From assembly GCA_948567375.1 (NCBI GenBank), contig OX419760.1, forward strand, positions 13,888,001-13,952,000: a DNA stretch of 64,000 nt, given 5' to 3'. The DNA is from Lunularia cruciata. Lineage: Eukaryota > Streptophyta > Marchantiopsida > Lunulariales > Lunulariaceae. Each line of letters begins with the position of its first letter. The first letter of the stretch is position 1. A model generated the notes under the pieces. That model was given only the letters and a program-made list of their open reading frames with translations. It was not told the origin of the DNA and did not search any database. Shown one piece after another: positions 11,591 to 22,074 of this stretch. Both the position numbers and the translations under genes were made by a program.

Positions 11591-12375
11591 GTCCTAGTGT
11601 AGGTGTGGTAGGTTGTGATGGGGTGCATGATGGACTACCTACTAGTCAACTATTTGCTATTACACAGACTGAGTCTAGCATAATGTTAGGAGCGGCTCAG
11701 TTGATTATGCATTTTCCATTATTCTCAACTAGTGACATGTTTACATTGGGAGTTGACCTGACCTTAGTGTTCCAATTTGCTACCACGCTTTGTGAGAGTA
11801 GGGATTATGTGGTTCCTACTACTAGAGCAGAGGTGGTTGATAGTAGAGTTGACTTGGTTGAGGAGCATAGGACCCGCTTAGTGACCAATGGTTTATGGCA
11901 AGAAGCAGCTACTAGATTGGAGGAGTTACCATCTAGATTGGCCTTTGAGTGAGCACAGTTTATACTTGGGGTTGTCCTAGTGGATAACCAAAAGGGGATT
12001 TTTTTGTTTGGTGGGACCTTAAAGGAAGGTCTCTACACCAAATAGGGTTTGACTAGACTTTGGTGCATAGCTTCTTATGTTGGAGAAGGTTGTAGTTGTT
12101 GATCTGGAGTTATGGAAGGCCAATGTGGAGAGGTGTCCCTTTTAGATCAAGACATCTCTAGGAGGTAGTTCTACACAATATATCACATTTGGAGAGCTTG
12201 TTGTTTAGATTCAGCCTAGTCATCAGATTGATAACTCTATGGTGAGAGCTGAGGCCATTGCAACAGTAGTTAAGTCGTATGATATGTTAGTTGGGAGAGC
12301 AATGTTATACTCCATGGGTTTCAGTATTGACTATTGGGAGGAGATAACCTCCTATAGACAAGGTTGGTAGTCAGG
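11591..12375 (+). pseudogene. aspartic protease region of element H
   Basis: The region begins with frame 11605-11952 (PTSQLFAITQTES), the linker typically found before the protease. The active-site segment reads LDFGA at 12053-12067, where Ty3/gypsy proteases have D-S/T-G; the Ser has become Phe and a TAG follows directly. Downstream, CPF, KTSLGGSS, AIATVVKSYDMLVGRAMLY and MGFSIDYWEE match the flap and the C-terminal ILG-type segment of retropepsins (here MLVG). It cleaved the polyprotein in the active ancestor. It is inactive now because of the active-site change and stops. Confidence 0.65.
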
Positions 12376-12768
12376 TGTCACCTGTCACTAGTACGCTTTA
12401 GTAATGGTAGTCTTGGCTCACTATAGTCTGGGACCATGGCGGCTTTAGTTTCAACTTTTTGTGGTTTGGTTACTTGGCTTGGAGACTAATTGGAGGAGAA
12501 CGCACATGTAGAGGATACTCTAGTACTAAGGGGTATCACTTGGATTTGGAGTACAAGTGAGATCATTCAATTCACCTTGGATGTTCTTTTTTGGAGTTCA
12601 AAAGAAGCATTGTAGCAACATGCGGATCAATTGGTGCAGCATGCTTGGAGTAGAACCTTTGTACCATTAAGAGACCAGTATGAGAATAAGTGTCTAGATT
12701 CAATTACCTTGACACCTGTAGATACCACACTCATTGCTTGGCAGTATCCAATAGAGGGAGTATGTCTA
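12376..12768 (+). other. linker between protease and methyltransferase of element H
   Basis: About 390 bases of decayed coding sequence. The frame from 12631 (HADQLVQHAWSRTFVPLRDQ) leads without a break into methyltransferase motif I. No domain was recognised in the linker. Confidence 0.45.
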
Positions 12769-13674
12769 TTGGAGTTGTTTGGTGGAATTAGCATTGGACT
12801 AGTTGTTGTACTATAGGTTGGAATATGAGTACAAAGGTACTTGTATGTGGAGAGAGATGAGATTGCTATGCAAGTCTCTCTACATCATGTGGCACACTTT
12901 GCCTATCAATATCTTGAGTAATTATCGATATCTATAGTCAAGGGTTACCGAAGACCCTACCAATAGACATTTCCTTGCTAAGGGCATAGGATCTGTTGTG
13001 ATAATGGTCCCATTTATTTGGTCATTTCTGGATAGCCATGTTAGGGACATACATGTGATGGCCAAGGTCTAGGTCTTCAAGATTACCATTTTGGTGTGCT
13101 TTGGGAGATGTTACGTATACTATAGCATCTTCAAGTCATCAATATATTTCTCCAACTTACATTTTGGAGAATGCTTCTTTGATGGGTGATTCTTGCACCC
13201 AAGTGGTGGTGCGTACACATCATGTCCATTCTTGATAGGACTTGTAGTGTTGTTGGATGCAACCAAAGTGGGATCATGGGCTCATTGTCTTTGTCTTTGG
13301 TGGATGAACCTCTTACCAAAGAGGTTTTATAACACGCTTATGATGGAATTTAGTAACTTGACTACCTTATTGTTGATGAGATTTTGGATGTTGGGCGTCA
13401 ATCTCAGACAATGGTAGTGGATGATAGGTCACTTATGGCAATGGTGAACCTAGTGGGACAACCACGAGCTACTTTTCCCACACTTATGAGTTTCCCAAGC
13501 TCCCATGCTTTTCAAGAGAGAGGTCTTGGACTTGTTTGGGACTCATAGTTATAGCAGTTGGTGGAGTCCAACGCCGATGAGAGAGAGCGGGCAATGGGTT
13601 TTTGCACCAATATTACCATTGTTCCAATAGTGTCAAAGGCAACCAAGTGCCAGGTGTTAGGTTAGGCTATGGAT
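12769..13674 (+). pseudogene. C5 cytosine DNA methyltransferase domain of element H (main part)
   Basis: Motifs occur in canonical order. Motif I is LELFGGISIGL (12769-12801), the AdoMet-binding loop. A motif II-like acidic stretch is YVERDEIA (about 12844-12867). Motif IV is YLVISG, stop, PC, stop, GHT, with the Pro-Cys catalytic pair at 13036-13041. LWEMLRIL follows near 13095. Motif VI YILEN is at 13158-13172 after a frameshift. A motif VIII-like segment GSWAHCLCLWWMNL lies near 13271. The C-terminal segment has ADERERAMGF at about 13573-13602 and CQVLG-stop-AMD just before the insertion. The domain would transfer methyl groups to C5 of cytosine. Position between protease and reverse transcriptase implies synthesis as part of the polyprotein. 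Many stops and at least one frameshift make it a pseudogene. Confidence 0.8.
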
Positions 13675-14349
13675 TGTGAGCCGGCATGTCTCTCACTCAA
13701 TGGATATTATGGTAACACACCATGGACTAATAAGGCAGGGCACCCCAACTCCTTCATACTCCTCCAAGGCTAACACTTCAAAACTCAAGACATTGCTCAC
13801 TAGAGAACTCAATGAGAGAGAGATAGTTGCAAATGAAACGATGATGAGTACCTCCTCATCCCATGTTTGTATACTTGTCAGATAGTTATGTACTAAAGTT
13901 ACTATTTACTATAGTAGTGCAAGTTACTAGGCTAAACATCAAGTAAAGTCAAAAAGTATAGAGGAATATCCATCCACATAGGCATATTCTGCTAAGCATA
14001 TGATCTTATCTTAACCCAACCACTAAGTCAAGGATTCCTTCACATGGGCTATCCTTGGACTATAGAAGAATCCAAAACAAAAGGGCTTGCCGGCCCAAGA
14101 GTTCTCAACTCTTTCCTCAAAGCCAAACACCTAGGAATAATACCAAGTCAACACACTAGAATCCAAAATAGTGGTGCTCATCTTTTCCACTTCCTCTAAA
14201 GAAAGGTCCCTTCTACCTTAGCCATGACTAAATTTAGCTAATCATGACTAACATAGAACCATCCTTGATCTATATAAATAATATCTCTCAAGTACTTGTT
14301 ATACTGAGCTAATTATCACAATATCACACATGCACAAATGGGTGTTACA
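13675..14349 (-). repeat. family A LTR, 3-prime copy of element I
   Basis: 675 bp. On the plus strand it begins TGTGAGCCGG and ends GGGTGTTACA, so both ends keep the TG...CA rule. It is immediately next to the end of the integrase/GPY-F coding region of element I, which reads leftwards into it. Confidence 0.85.
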
Positions 14350-15614
14350 TTTACCTCCGGACTAAGTTTTTGCTTTGTCCTCAAAGTGAAGGTCTCCCTA
14401 CTTTCTATGATACATTTCAACTTATCATGGTTTATCCTATCAAAGTGTCTTCCTCCCAACTCCTTGAGGTCATAAGTGTAATTGCCCCACACCTTCTCCA
14501 CTATGAAAGGTATGAAGTACGCAAGCAAAATCTTCTTTTGCACACTCTTGAATCAAATGGAATCAAACAACATTACCCAATCACCTTCTTTGAAAGGCTC
14601 CACCTTCTTCTTGCCTTGCCTCTTGTCATAGCTCTCCTTTTTTTTCCTTTGAGTTTGCTCCACTCGAACCATAGCAACTGCTCTTGCCTCTTCCAACTCC
14701 ATGAGTTGATCCTTCCTTGACTTCTCTTCATCACCTCCTTGTGCTTTCTTCAATCTCTTGTGAATGCTTTGGAAGGTAGGAAGATCAAAGTGAGTAGGTA
14801 AGGTAGACTCAATACCATATACCAATTGAAATGTAGAATATCCGGTGGAAGTCTTCATGGTTGTCTTATACTCCCACAAAACTGCATGAATCTTCTTATC
14901 CTAATGATATTTAGCCCCCTCCATTTCTGCATCTTTGGCCAACATCATGCACAAGGTTTGATTGATTCTCTTTGCCAAGCCATTGGAATTTGGCTTATAG
15001 GATGTAGTTAGTTTATGTGTGATAGAGAAATGTTGTAGCATGGATGTAGTGATGCTTCTTGTAAACTCTCCTCATCTATCAGAAACCAACTCCAAAGAGC
15101 ATCCAAAGCTAGTTATAATGCGTTCACAAAGAAATCTATTCACTTCATCTTCATTCTTGTCCCTCAATGGTCTAGCCTCAACCCACTTGGTATGGTAATA
15201 AGTGCCTACCATAATATTCCAATTGTTCCTTGGGGTTCTATTGAGAGGACCTACAAAATCAATTCACCACTTCTCAAAAGGTCTTTGCGATGAAATTGAT
15301 CTAAGTGGTGGAGTGGATGTAGACTTTCTAGCAAAAGCTTGACAAACATGACAAATTTTGCAATAATTAAGACAATCCTTGAAAAGCTCTCTCCAATGGT
15401 AACTTGCATCTAGAATCTTGAAAGCAATCACCTTTCCTACAAAGTTTCCTCCACACACTAAACCTTCATGAAACTCCTTTATGAGGAGGATAGACTCTTC
15501 CTTACCCACTGCTCTTTGAAGTAGACCATCTGCTCCTTGGTGAAAAAGAATATCCTCCACCATTGTGTGAGGTCTAGATCTTGCTGCAAGGGCCTTCCTC
15601 TCCCTAACATGCAT
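14316..15614 (-). pseudogene. integrase of family A element I
   Basis: Minus frame 15614-15264 contains the zinc-binding region with the CKICHVCQ pair preceded by SYHWRELFKDCL, typical of plant Ty3/gypsy integrases. Frame 14879-14553 has the end of the core (MWEYKTTMKTSTGYSTFQLVYGIES is split here into its recognisable YSTFQLVYGIES part), then a Lys/Arg/Glu-rich helix and FKEGDWVMLFDS. Frame 14543-14316 has VEKVWGNYTYDLKELGG, a GPY/F-like module. The core between ~14880 and 15263 is damaged. It inserted cDNA into host DNA in the active ancestor. Confidence 0.7.
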
Positions 15615-16134
15615 TCATTCTAGATAGATACCTCTTGTCATAAAATCCACAATCTCCTTATACTCCATTGGAACCTCTTGAGTGACTGAGATTGTCATGA
15701 GCTCCTCATCTAGGAAGGCATCATCCATTGGCTCATCTCCATCATGATCATAGGCCCTAGATAACAAATAAGCATTTGCATATTTCTTTCTTGGCCTATC
15801 CTCAATGGTGTAGTCATACTCAGACAAGAGTATCATCTACTATGCTAGCCTCCCTTCCACATTAGGCTTGTTGAAGATGTACTTCAAAGCCTTGTGATCC
15901 GTGAAAAATGTGGCATTCCCTCCAATCAAGTAGTTTCTAAACTTCTTGAGACCAAAGATTGTTGCCAACCCTTGTCTCTTTGTGATAGAGTAGTTATTTT
16001 CTGCTGAAACCATTTTCCTACTAGCATAAGCTATTGGATGATCATGCTCATCTTGGTCTAATTGACTAAGAGTGCATCCTATGGCTGCATTAGAAGCATC
16101 ATTATTGAGGATGAAAGGCTTACTCCAATCAAGT
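15615..16134 (-). pseudogene. RNase H and connection of family A element I
   Basis: Minus frame 15836-15615 reads EYDYTIEDRPRKKYANAYLLSRA, the conserved C-terminal end of the RNase H (ADxLSR motif, here ANAYLLSR). Upstream DNA at 15840-16070 aligns with the intact frame of element II at 21953-21780 but has stops. The N-terminal DASN-like segment falls near 16090. Confidence 0.65.
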
Positions 16135-17093
16135 TTAGCAAGAATTGGAGCTATAACAAGGGATTGCTACAACAAGGGATTCCTCAAAAGCTTTAAGAGC
16201 CTCCTTGTCCTCCAGAATCACCATGTAATCTACACCCTTATTCATGTAGATGGTCAATGCATAAGCCTTGTTGGAAAATGAGCAGATGAACCTCCTATAG
16301 TACCCAACCATCCCCAAGAATGAGCATAACTTTGTCAAGCTTGAAGGGAATGGAAGGTCTGAGATTTTCCTCACCTTCTCAAGATCAACTACTATTCCAT
16401 CCTTGGCGATGATGTGCCCCAAAAGTAGACCTTCTTCAAATCCAAAAATGCACTTCTCTGGATTGAGTGATGCATTTGCTTCATCCAAGCATTGCAAGAC
16501 CTTGATTATGTGCTCAAAGTGCTACTCCTTGCTCCCATGGAGACAAAAGTCATCAATGAAGTGTCTCACAAATTTCCCAATGAAAGGTTCAAATACCTTG
16601 TTCATGAACCGTTGGAATGTGGCTGGAGCATTGCAAAGCATAAAAGGCATGACCTTGAAAGCCTAAGATCCCCAAGGTGTGGTGAATGTGGTGAGTTGTT
16701 GATGCTCTGGTGCAATCTTGATTTGGTTATACCGACTATAACCATCTCCAAAACTGTACCTCTCATGACCTACAACCTCCTCCAAGATCTCATCAATGAA
16801 TGGCAAAGGGTAATATTTGTTCTTAGTAATAGCATTAAGCTTCTTGTAATCCACACATACCCAAAGCCATTCCTTTCCTTCACAATCATAATGGGAGAAA
16901 CCCATTCCAAATTTTTCACCTCAAAGATAAATCCGGCCTCCTTAAGCTGATCAATCTCCTCTTTCACCATCAAAGATATTGGTGGGCTAATGCGATGTTG
17001 CTTTTGGTGGACTGGTCTTGCATGTGACTCCACCTCAATCTTGTGCTCCTCCAAGGTGACTTTCTTTAGATCCTTGTAATTGAAAGCAAACAC
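16135..17093 (-). pseudogene. reverse transcriptase of family A element I
   Basis: Minus frames 17093-16770, 16905-16663 and 16497-16135 cover the polymerase: QHRISPPISLMVKEEI, GFIFEV and WVSPIMIVKERNGFGYV, YPLPFIDEILEEV, YSFGDGYSRYNQIKIAPE, then NPEKCIFGFEEGLLLGHI and FLGMVGYYRRFI. The catalytic block reads FIDDFC at about 16550, with both Asp retained. Frameshifts and stops (for example after GSKE in the same block) separate the pieces. The sequence type is that of plant OTA retrotransposons. Confidence 0.75.
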
Positions 17094-17790
17094 ATCGATT
17101 AACTTGCGGAAAACTCCTCAAATCTCACCTTCTACTCCTTGGAAACATTTGGACCATACTTGAGAGTAGATAACCTCCTTTCTATCTCCTCAAGTGTCAA
17201 TGGTGATTTATCTAGGACCTTCAAAACCTCTAGCTTAGGTGAAAAATCCATAGCACACAAGGGATACACATCTAAATCAGATTCAGATTTAGATTCATCC
17301 TCCTCCGTGGAAGTCTCTTCCTCCATGCTTGTGTCCACACTTGAAGCTCTTTCTTTTGAATCTGATTCTCAATAATCAAAAGATGGTATATATGAATGTC
17401 AAGTGTTGGTGTTGTTTGTCACAAGAACTATGACTCTATGGTTTGATGGCCCAATCCTCAAGTACCCTTTGTGCCATCAATCAGTTGTACATGTTGCTCT
17501 CAACCATGGCCTCCCAAGAAGTAAGTCATAGCTTGAATCCTTCAAGACTTGGAAAGTCATGAGATTTTGAACTCATAACTGAAACCACCTTATCTATCAC
17601 CCTATTGGTCAAACTTATTGCTTGTTTGCCATGCTCACCACAAATGTTGAAGGTCTTGAGGGTATCATACCCAACTTCTTCATCAAACTTGTTGATATGG
17701 CATTCACTGCTGATCCTCCATCAACCAATGCATCCTTGATATTGTGACCATTCACTCTCACATCAATCTTGGAGGCATATTCACAAGCCT
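17094..17790 (-). pseudogene. protease and acidic linker of family A element I
   Basis: Minus frame 17338-17132 is an acidic linker (STEEDESKSESD) before MDFSPKLEVL. The protease lies at about 17400-17760; its presumed active site reads VDGGSAVN near 17705-17728, a D-G-G-S variant of D-S/T-G. The same variant in element II suggests it is ancestral to the family. Stops interrupt the frame. Confidence 0.55.
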
Positions 17791-18471
17791 CTCATGGTGC
17801 TAGTTTAGCACTTACCACTCCCATTGATACTGGAGCTTTTGCTTTCTTCCTCTTATTGCTCCTTATAGAACTCAAGCCACCTCTAAGCTCCTTTCTCAAA
17901 GTAGGATTCAAAGCAATCAATTGGCCCATTGTGATGTTAGCCTTGTGACTATCAACATCCTCCAAGACATTATAGTTCCATTGTTGCTTTGAGATCAATA
18001 ATTCTTCCATCTCCAACTTCTTCCTTGGAGTCTTTGTTGTTGATAATGTTGAAGTTCTTGTACAAGTGCTCCTAGTAGGCATATGAGTATCTTGGCTAGG
18101 AGTAAATCCTTGAGAAGAGTGCACATCCTTTGCAAAATGAGCTCTCTTCTTCTCTTGTGCTAAAAGATCCAAATTAAGACCCTTGGACTTTGAGCACCCT
18201 TCCTTCTCATACTTGCTCTCAACCACATCTATAGATGTTATCCCCTTACCTTTGTTTGGTTTAGGAGCCACTTGGGTTTCAATTCCTCACTCTTTCCCTC
18301 TATTGGCTCCTTCATAACTCCTTCCTCCATGGTAAGTGGAATTTAGGCAATTCCTTTGGATGTGACCTCTTCCTCCACAACCAAAACAATTTTTCCCATT
18401 GAAATTGTTGGTTGGTTTGCCTAATCTATATGGATAACTTCTATAACTCCTAGATCCCCTCCCAACATTCT

Positions 18472-18550
<79 letters not shown>

Positions 18551-19800
18551 TAGTTGCACCACATTGATCTTGAGATCTGCAAGATGTGTTATGATGGTTT
18601 GAAGTGGATCCTTTGGTGGAGATGCAATAACTAAGGCAACTACTTCTTGCGGTGCAATCCTTGCCACCAAAGTATCAAAAGTTCCACCATAATCGTATTC
18701 TTGAGGAGGATGCACAACCTCCTTCACCACCAAATCACTCTCATCCACTTCCAAACTCTCTTGCATACAAATTTTGATCTTGATAGCTTCAACCTTGGAA
18801 GAAGGTTTCTCATATCTCACCTTGCTTCTGATTTGTGGTCTCAACCCTCTCACAAAATTCTTGGTGAGAATAGCTCCTATGCCAATCATAGTAGTCTCCA
18901 CATCAACCCCACCCTTCCTCAACACTATGCAAAATATGGACTCTAACTTTTCCACTCTCACCACATAGACTCTCACTTTCTCTCCATCTCCTTGCTTGAG
19001 AAAGGTAACTTCACTTATCAATCTTTCATCACTCTCATTTGGAAGGAAGTTCTTTAACTCCACTACACTCATGTCCTTTTGGAAGTCCTTCAACTCCATA
19101 AACCTCACACAACTCCTTGGTCTTAGATCTTCTCCCTCCCAATCTTGGTGAAGAAGGTCCAACGTGCAAACCCAAGTCAAGTAATCCTCTCCTTTCCCTC
19201 AATCTCTTGCTCTCAAAGGTCAATGGACATGAACTTTTCTTATGTCCCTTCTCTCCACATAGAAAGCACTTAGACTCACTCCTTCATCCAAGTGGTGTAG
19301 GTTTTTGGATCCTCTCAACACTCTCTTTTCCTCAAATCCACCCCTACAATCACCTCAAACCCACAAAGAACCTTGCATAGTCTCAATTTCCACTCTTGAT
19401 GACCCTCCATGTTCTCAAGATGAATCTAAACACTCAAACATGCATTTTGTTGCTCTCGAACTCCTCATGCATGAGATCTCAACTCTGCAGAATTGACCCT
19501 TCCTCACAATGTTGCTCAAATCTCTCACCTGGTATATCATAATCCTCCAAAAAATTTCACACTTGATCACAACTCTAGGGTGTCTCTCCTTGAAATATTT
19601 CAAAATCTTTTCATGAAGCCATTTGGCCTAGACACCTTTCTATTTAGCACATATTTCAGACTTGGTATGAAAACCACACTCCTCACTTTAAAAACTCATA
19701 ACTCTCTTTGCAAGAATGATCTCTCTCTAATTTTTGTGTCATTAGGTAGGATACAACGCACTGAATTTCCTCAGAAAGTTTCAGAAAAATCCACTAAAAA
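17791..19800 (-). pseudogene. gag: gag of family A element I with embedded GA microsatellite
   Basis: Minus frame 19180-18287 (297 residues) carries a capsid-like segment (LRPQIRSKVRYEKPSSKVEA), an Arg-Glu run encoded by the CT/GA repeat at 18474-18547, then the knuckle CFGCGGRGHIQRNC near 18351-18392. Frame 18271-17792 is the Lys/Ser-rich C-terminal part. Frame 19223-19035 overlaps in another phase and contains CEVYGVEGLPKGHEC, matching a zinc-knuckle-like segment that is more complete in element II (25425-24952). This suggests a deletion joined two parts of gag here. The stretch up to about 19800 is homologous to II but broken. Confidence 0.65.
18474..18547. repeat. uninterrupted CT/GA dinucleotide repeat, 74 bp
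   Basis: A perfect TC/CT run of about 37 units. In the minus-strand gag frame it encodes alternating Arg and Glu without shifting frame. Element II has only a short GAGAG there (near 24430), so the expansion is specific to element I. Confidence 0.95.
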
Positions 19801-20262
19801 TTGAAGAAATGGCATCCCCTATATAATTTTCTAGAGAGCATGCAATTGCGGGAGCAGTTTACACTATCAACTATCAAAACTTCTAGCTTAGTGCACATTG
19901 TAGCATTCACAATAATCTCAAGTGTGCTTACTGAAAAATAATCTAAGCTATTATGTGTTTTCAAATCCAGATCTAAAACTGGAGATTTCACCCAAAATCA
20001 CCTTAATCTCTAAAATCTACAATCCACCTCACACAATCTCTCCAAATCCTCTCAAGTGTACAAGATGTACAAAATCACCTCAAAGGCATCATAATGAACA
20101 ATAGGGTATAAAAATGGGTCCAAGTTCTCTTACATAAGTTCAACCCTCTCCTCCCAAAATTTCTCTCCAAGTGGGCTCTCATAGCCTCCTTCTATCTAAT
20201 ATAGAATTGTACACAGAATAATATCTTGCCTTCTAGGGAGGTCCTAGCCACGGAACCAAAAA
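19801..20262 (-). other. untranslated leader of family A element I
   Basis: About 460 bp between the right LTR and the start of gag, homologous to 25800-26282 of element II (shared CTAGAGAGC, CTCACACAATCTCTCCAAATCC and ATATAGAATTGTAC). A primer-binding site should abut the LTR. Minus-strand TTTTTGGTTCCGTGG (and TTTTTGGATCTGTGA in II) is the candidate, but I cannot name the tRNA. Confidence 0.5.
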
Positions 20263-20921
20263 TATCAGTTGGACTATCTCTCACTCAAGATGAACCTCTG
20301 ATGGCTATAATGGTAGCGCACCATGGACTAAGAAGGCAAAGAACTCCAACTCCATCATTCTCCTCCAAGGCTAACACTCCAAGACTCAAGACATTGCTCA
20401 CTAGAGAACTCAATGAGTACCTCCTCACCCCTAGTTTATATACTTGTGAAATAGTTATGCACCAAAATTACTAATTACTAGAGTAACTCAAGTTACTAGG
20501 CTAAACATCAAGTAAAGTCAAAAAGTATAAAGGAATATCTTCCACATGGGCATATTCCACTAAGCATGTGATCTTATCTTGACCCAACCACTAAGTCAAG
20601 GATTCCTTCACATGGGCTATCCTTGGACTATAGAAGAATCCAAAACAAAAAGGCTTGCGGGCTCAAGAGTTTTCAACTCTTTCCTCAAAGCCAAACACCT
20701 AGGAATAATACCAAGTCAACACATTAGAATCCAAAATAGTGGTGCTCATCTTTTCACTTTCCTCTAAAGTAAGGTCCCCTCTATCTTAGCTATGAATAAC
20801 TTTAGTTAATCATGACTTATATAGAACCATCTTTTATTTCTATATAAATAATATCTCTCAAGTACTAGTAATACCAAACTAAATATCACAATACTACATA
20901 CATGCACAAATGGGTGTTATA
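20263..20921 (-). repeat. family A LTR, middle copy shared by elements I and II
   Basis: 659 bp. It begins with a degenerate TATCAGTTGG where other copies have TGTGAGCTGA, and ends GGGTGTTATA. It serves as the 5-prime LTR of element I. On its right it abuts foreign gag sequence rather than the expected end of element II. Confidence 0.8.
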
Positions 20922-21255
20922 GTACAACAACAATTCTCCCCTAGAAAGACCACCAATGACCGGCCAAAATAGGCCTCAAAATGTTGCATTGGGTGCTTGT
21001 TATAATTGTGACTCAATGGAACATTGGTCTCCAAATTGATTGGAGCCAAGAAGGCAAATTTGGTCTGTCCCATTGTGTGGAAATTGTAACGGGTCGGGTC
21101 ATATTAGAAATCAGTGCTTGCAACTACCAAACCCAAAGCTGCCCGTAAAATATGTATAGACCCCAACTGAGCGTGTAGCACTCCAAGCAAAAGGGGGTAC
21201 AAATGTAAATTGTATAACACTTGAGGAGAAGAGACAACAAAGAAGGAAGTCCAAC
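20922..21255 (+). pseudogene. gag: foreign gag nucleocapsid fragment inside the family A composite
   Basis: This plus-strand segment encodes CYNCDSMEHWSPN followed by a TGA where the last Cys of the knuckle belongs, then CGNCNGSGHIRNQC, a complete CX2CX4HX4C. The surrounding frame stays open otherwise to about 21255 (LEEKRQQRRKSNF). Orientation is opposite to family A, and the knuckle sequences differ from those of family A, B and H. It replaces the ~1 kb that should lie between the LTR and the integrase zinc region of element II. Its source is another retroelement not otherwise present in the window. Confidence 0.65.
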
Positions 21256-22074
21256 TTCAGATTTTCTAGCAAAAGCTTGACAAACATGACAAGTTTTGCA
21301 ATAATCAAGATAATCCTTGAAAAGCCTACTCCAATGGTAACCTACATCTAGAATCTTGAAAGCAGACATCTTTTTTGAAAAGTGTCCTCCACACACACTA
21401 AACCTTCATGAAACTCCTTTATGATTAGTATAGATTCTTCTTGACCCATTGCTCTTTGAAGTAGACCATCTTCTCCTTGGTGAAAAAGAATATTTTCCAC
21501 CATTATGTAAGGTCTAGATCTTGCTGCAAGGGCCTTCCTCTCCCTAGCATGCATCCCTTTTGGATAGGTACCTCTTGTCACAAAATCCACAATCTCCTTG
21601 TGCTCCATTGGAACCTCTTGAGTGATTGAGATTGTCATGAGCTCCTCATCTGGAAAGGAATCACCCACTAGCTCATCTCCATCATGATCATAGGCCCTAG
21701 ATAGCAAATCAGCATTTGCATATTTCTTTCTTGGCCTATCCTCAATGGTGTAATCATACTCACACAAGAGTATCATCCACCTTGCTAGCCTTCCTTCCAC
21801 ATTAGGCTTGTTGAAGATGTACTTCAAAGCCTTGTGATCCGTGACAATTGTGGCTTTCCCTCCAATCAAGTAGTGTCTAAATTTTTGGAGACCAAAGATC
21901 ACTGCAAACCCTTCTCTGTCCGTGACAAAGAAGTTCTTTTCTACTGAAACCATTTTCCTACTAGCATAAGCTATTGGATGATCATGCCCATCTTGGTCTA
22001 ATTGACTCAGAGTGCATCCTATAGCAACATTGGAAGCATCAATGTAGAGGATGAAAGGCTTACTCCAATCAAGT
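21256..22074 (-). pseudogene. RNase H and N-terminal integrase of family A element II
   Basis: Minus frame 21953-21348 (201 residues) is the longest preserved family A pol piece. It starts KNFFVTDREGFAVIFGLQKF, continues with IVTDHKALKYIF and the terminal ADLLSRA of RNase H, and runs through the connection into the integrase. The zinc-binding CKTCHVCQAFARKS lies on 21396-21124. The integrase core and C-terminus are missing because the foreign gag fragment takes their place. Confidence 0.75.

Noticed and set aside
18480-18547. Arg-Glu repeat as a functional RE domain protein
   Set aside because: It is encoded by a perfect dinucleotide microsatellite absent from the sister element, so it is a slippage product.
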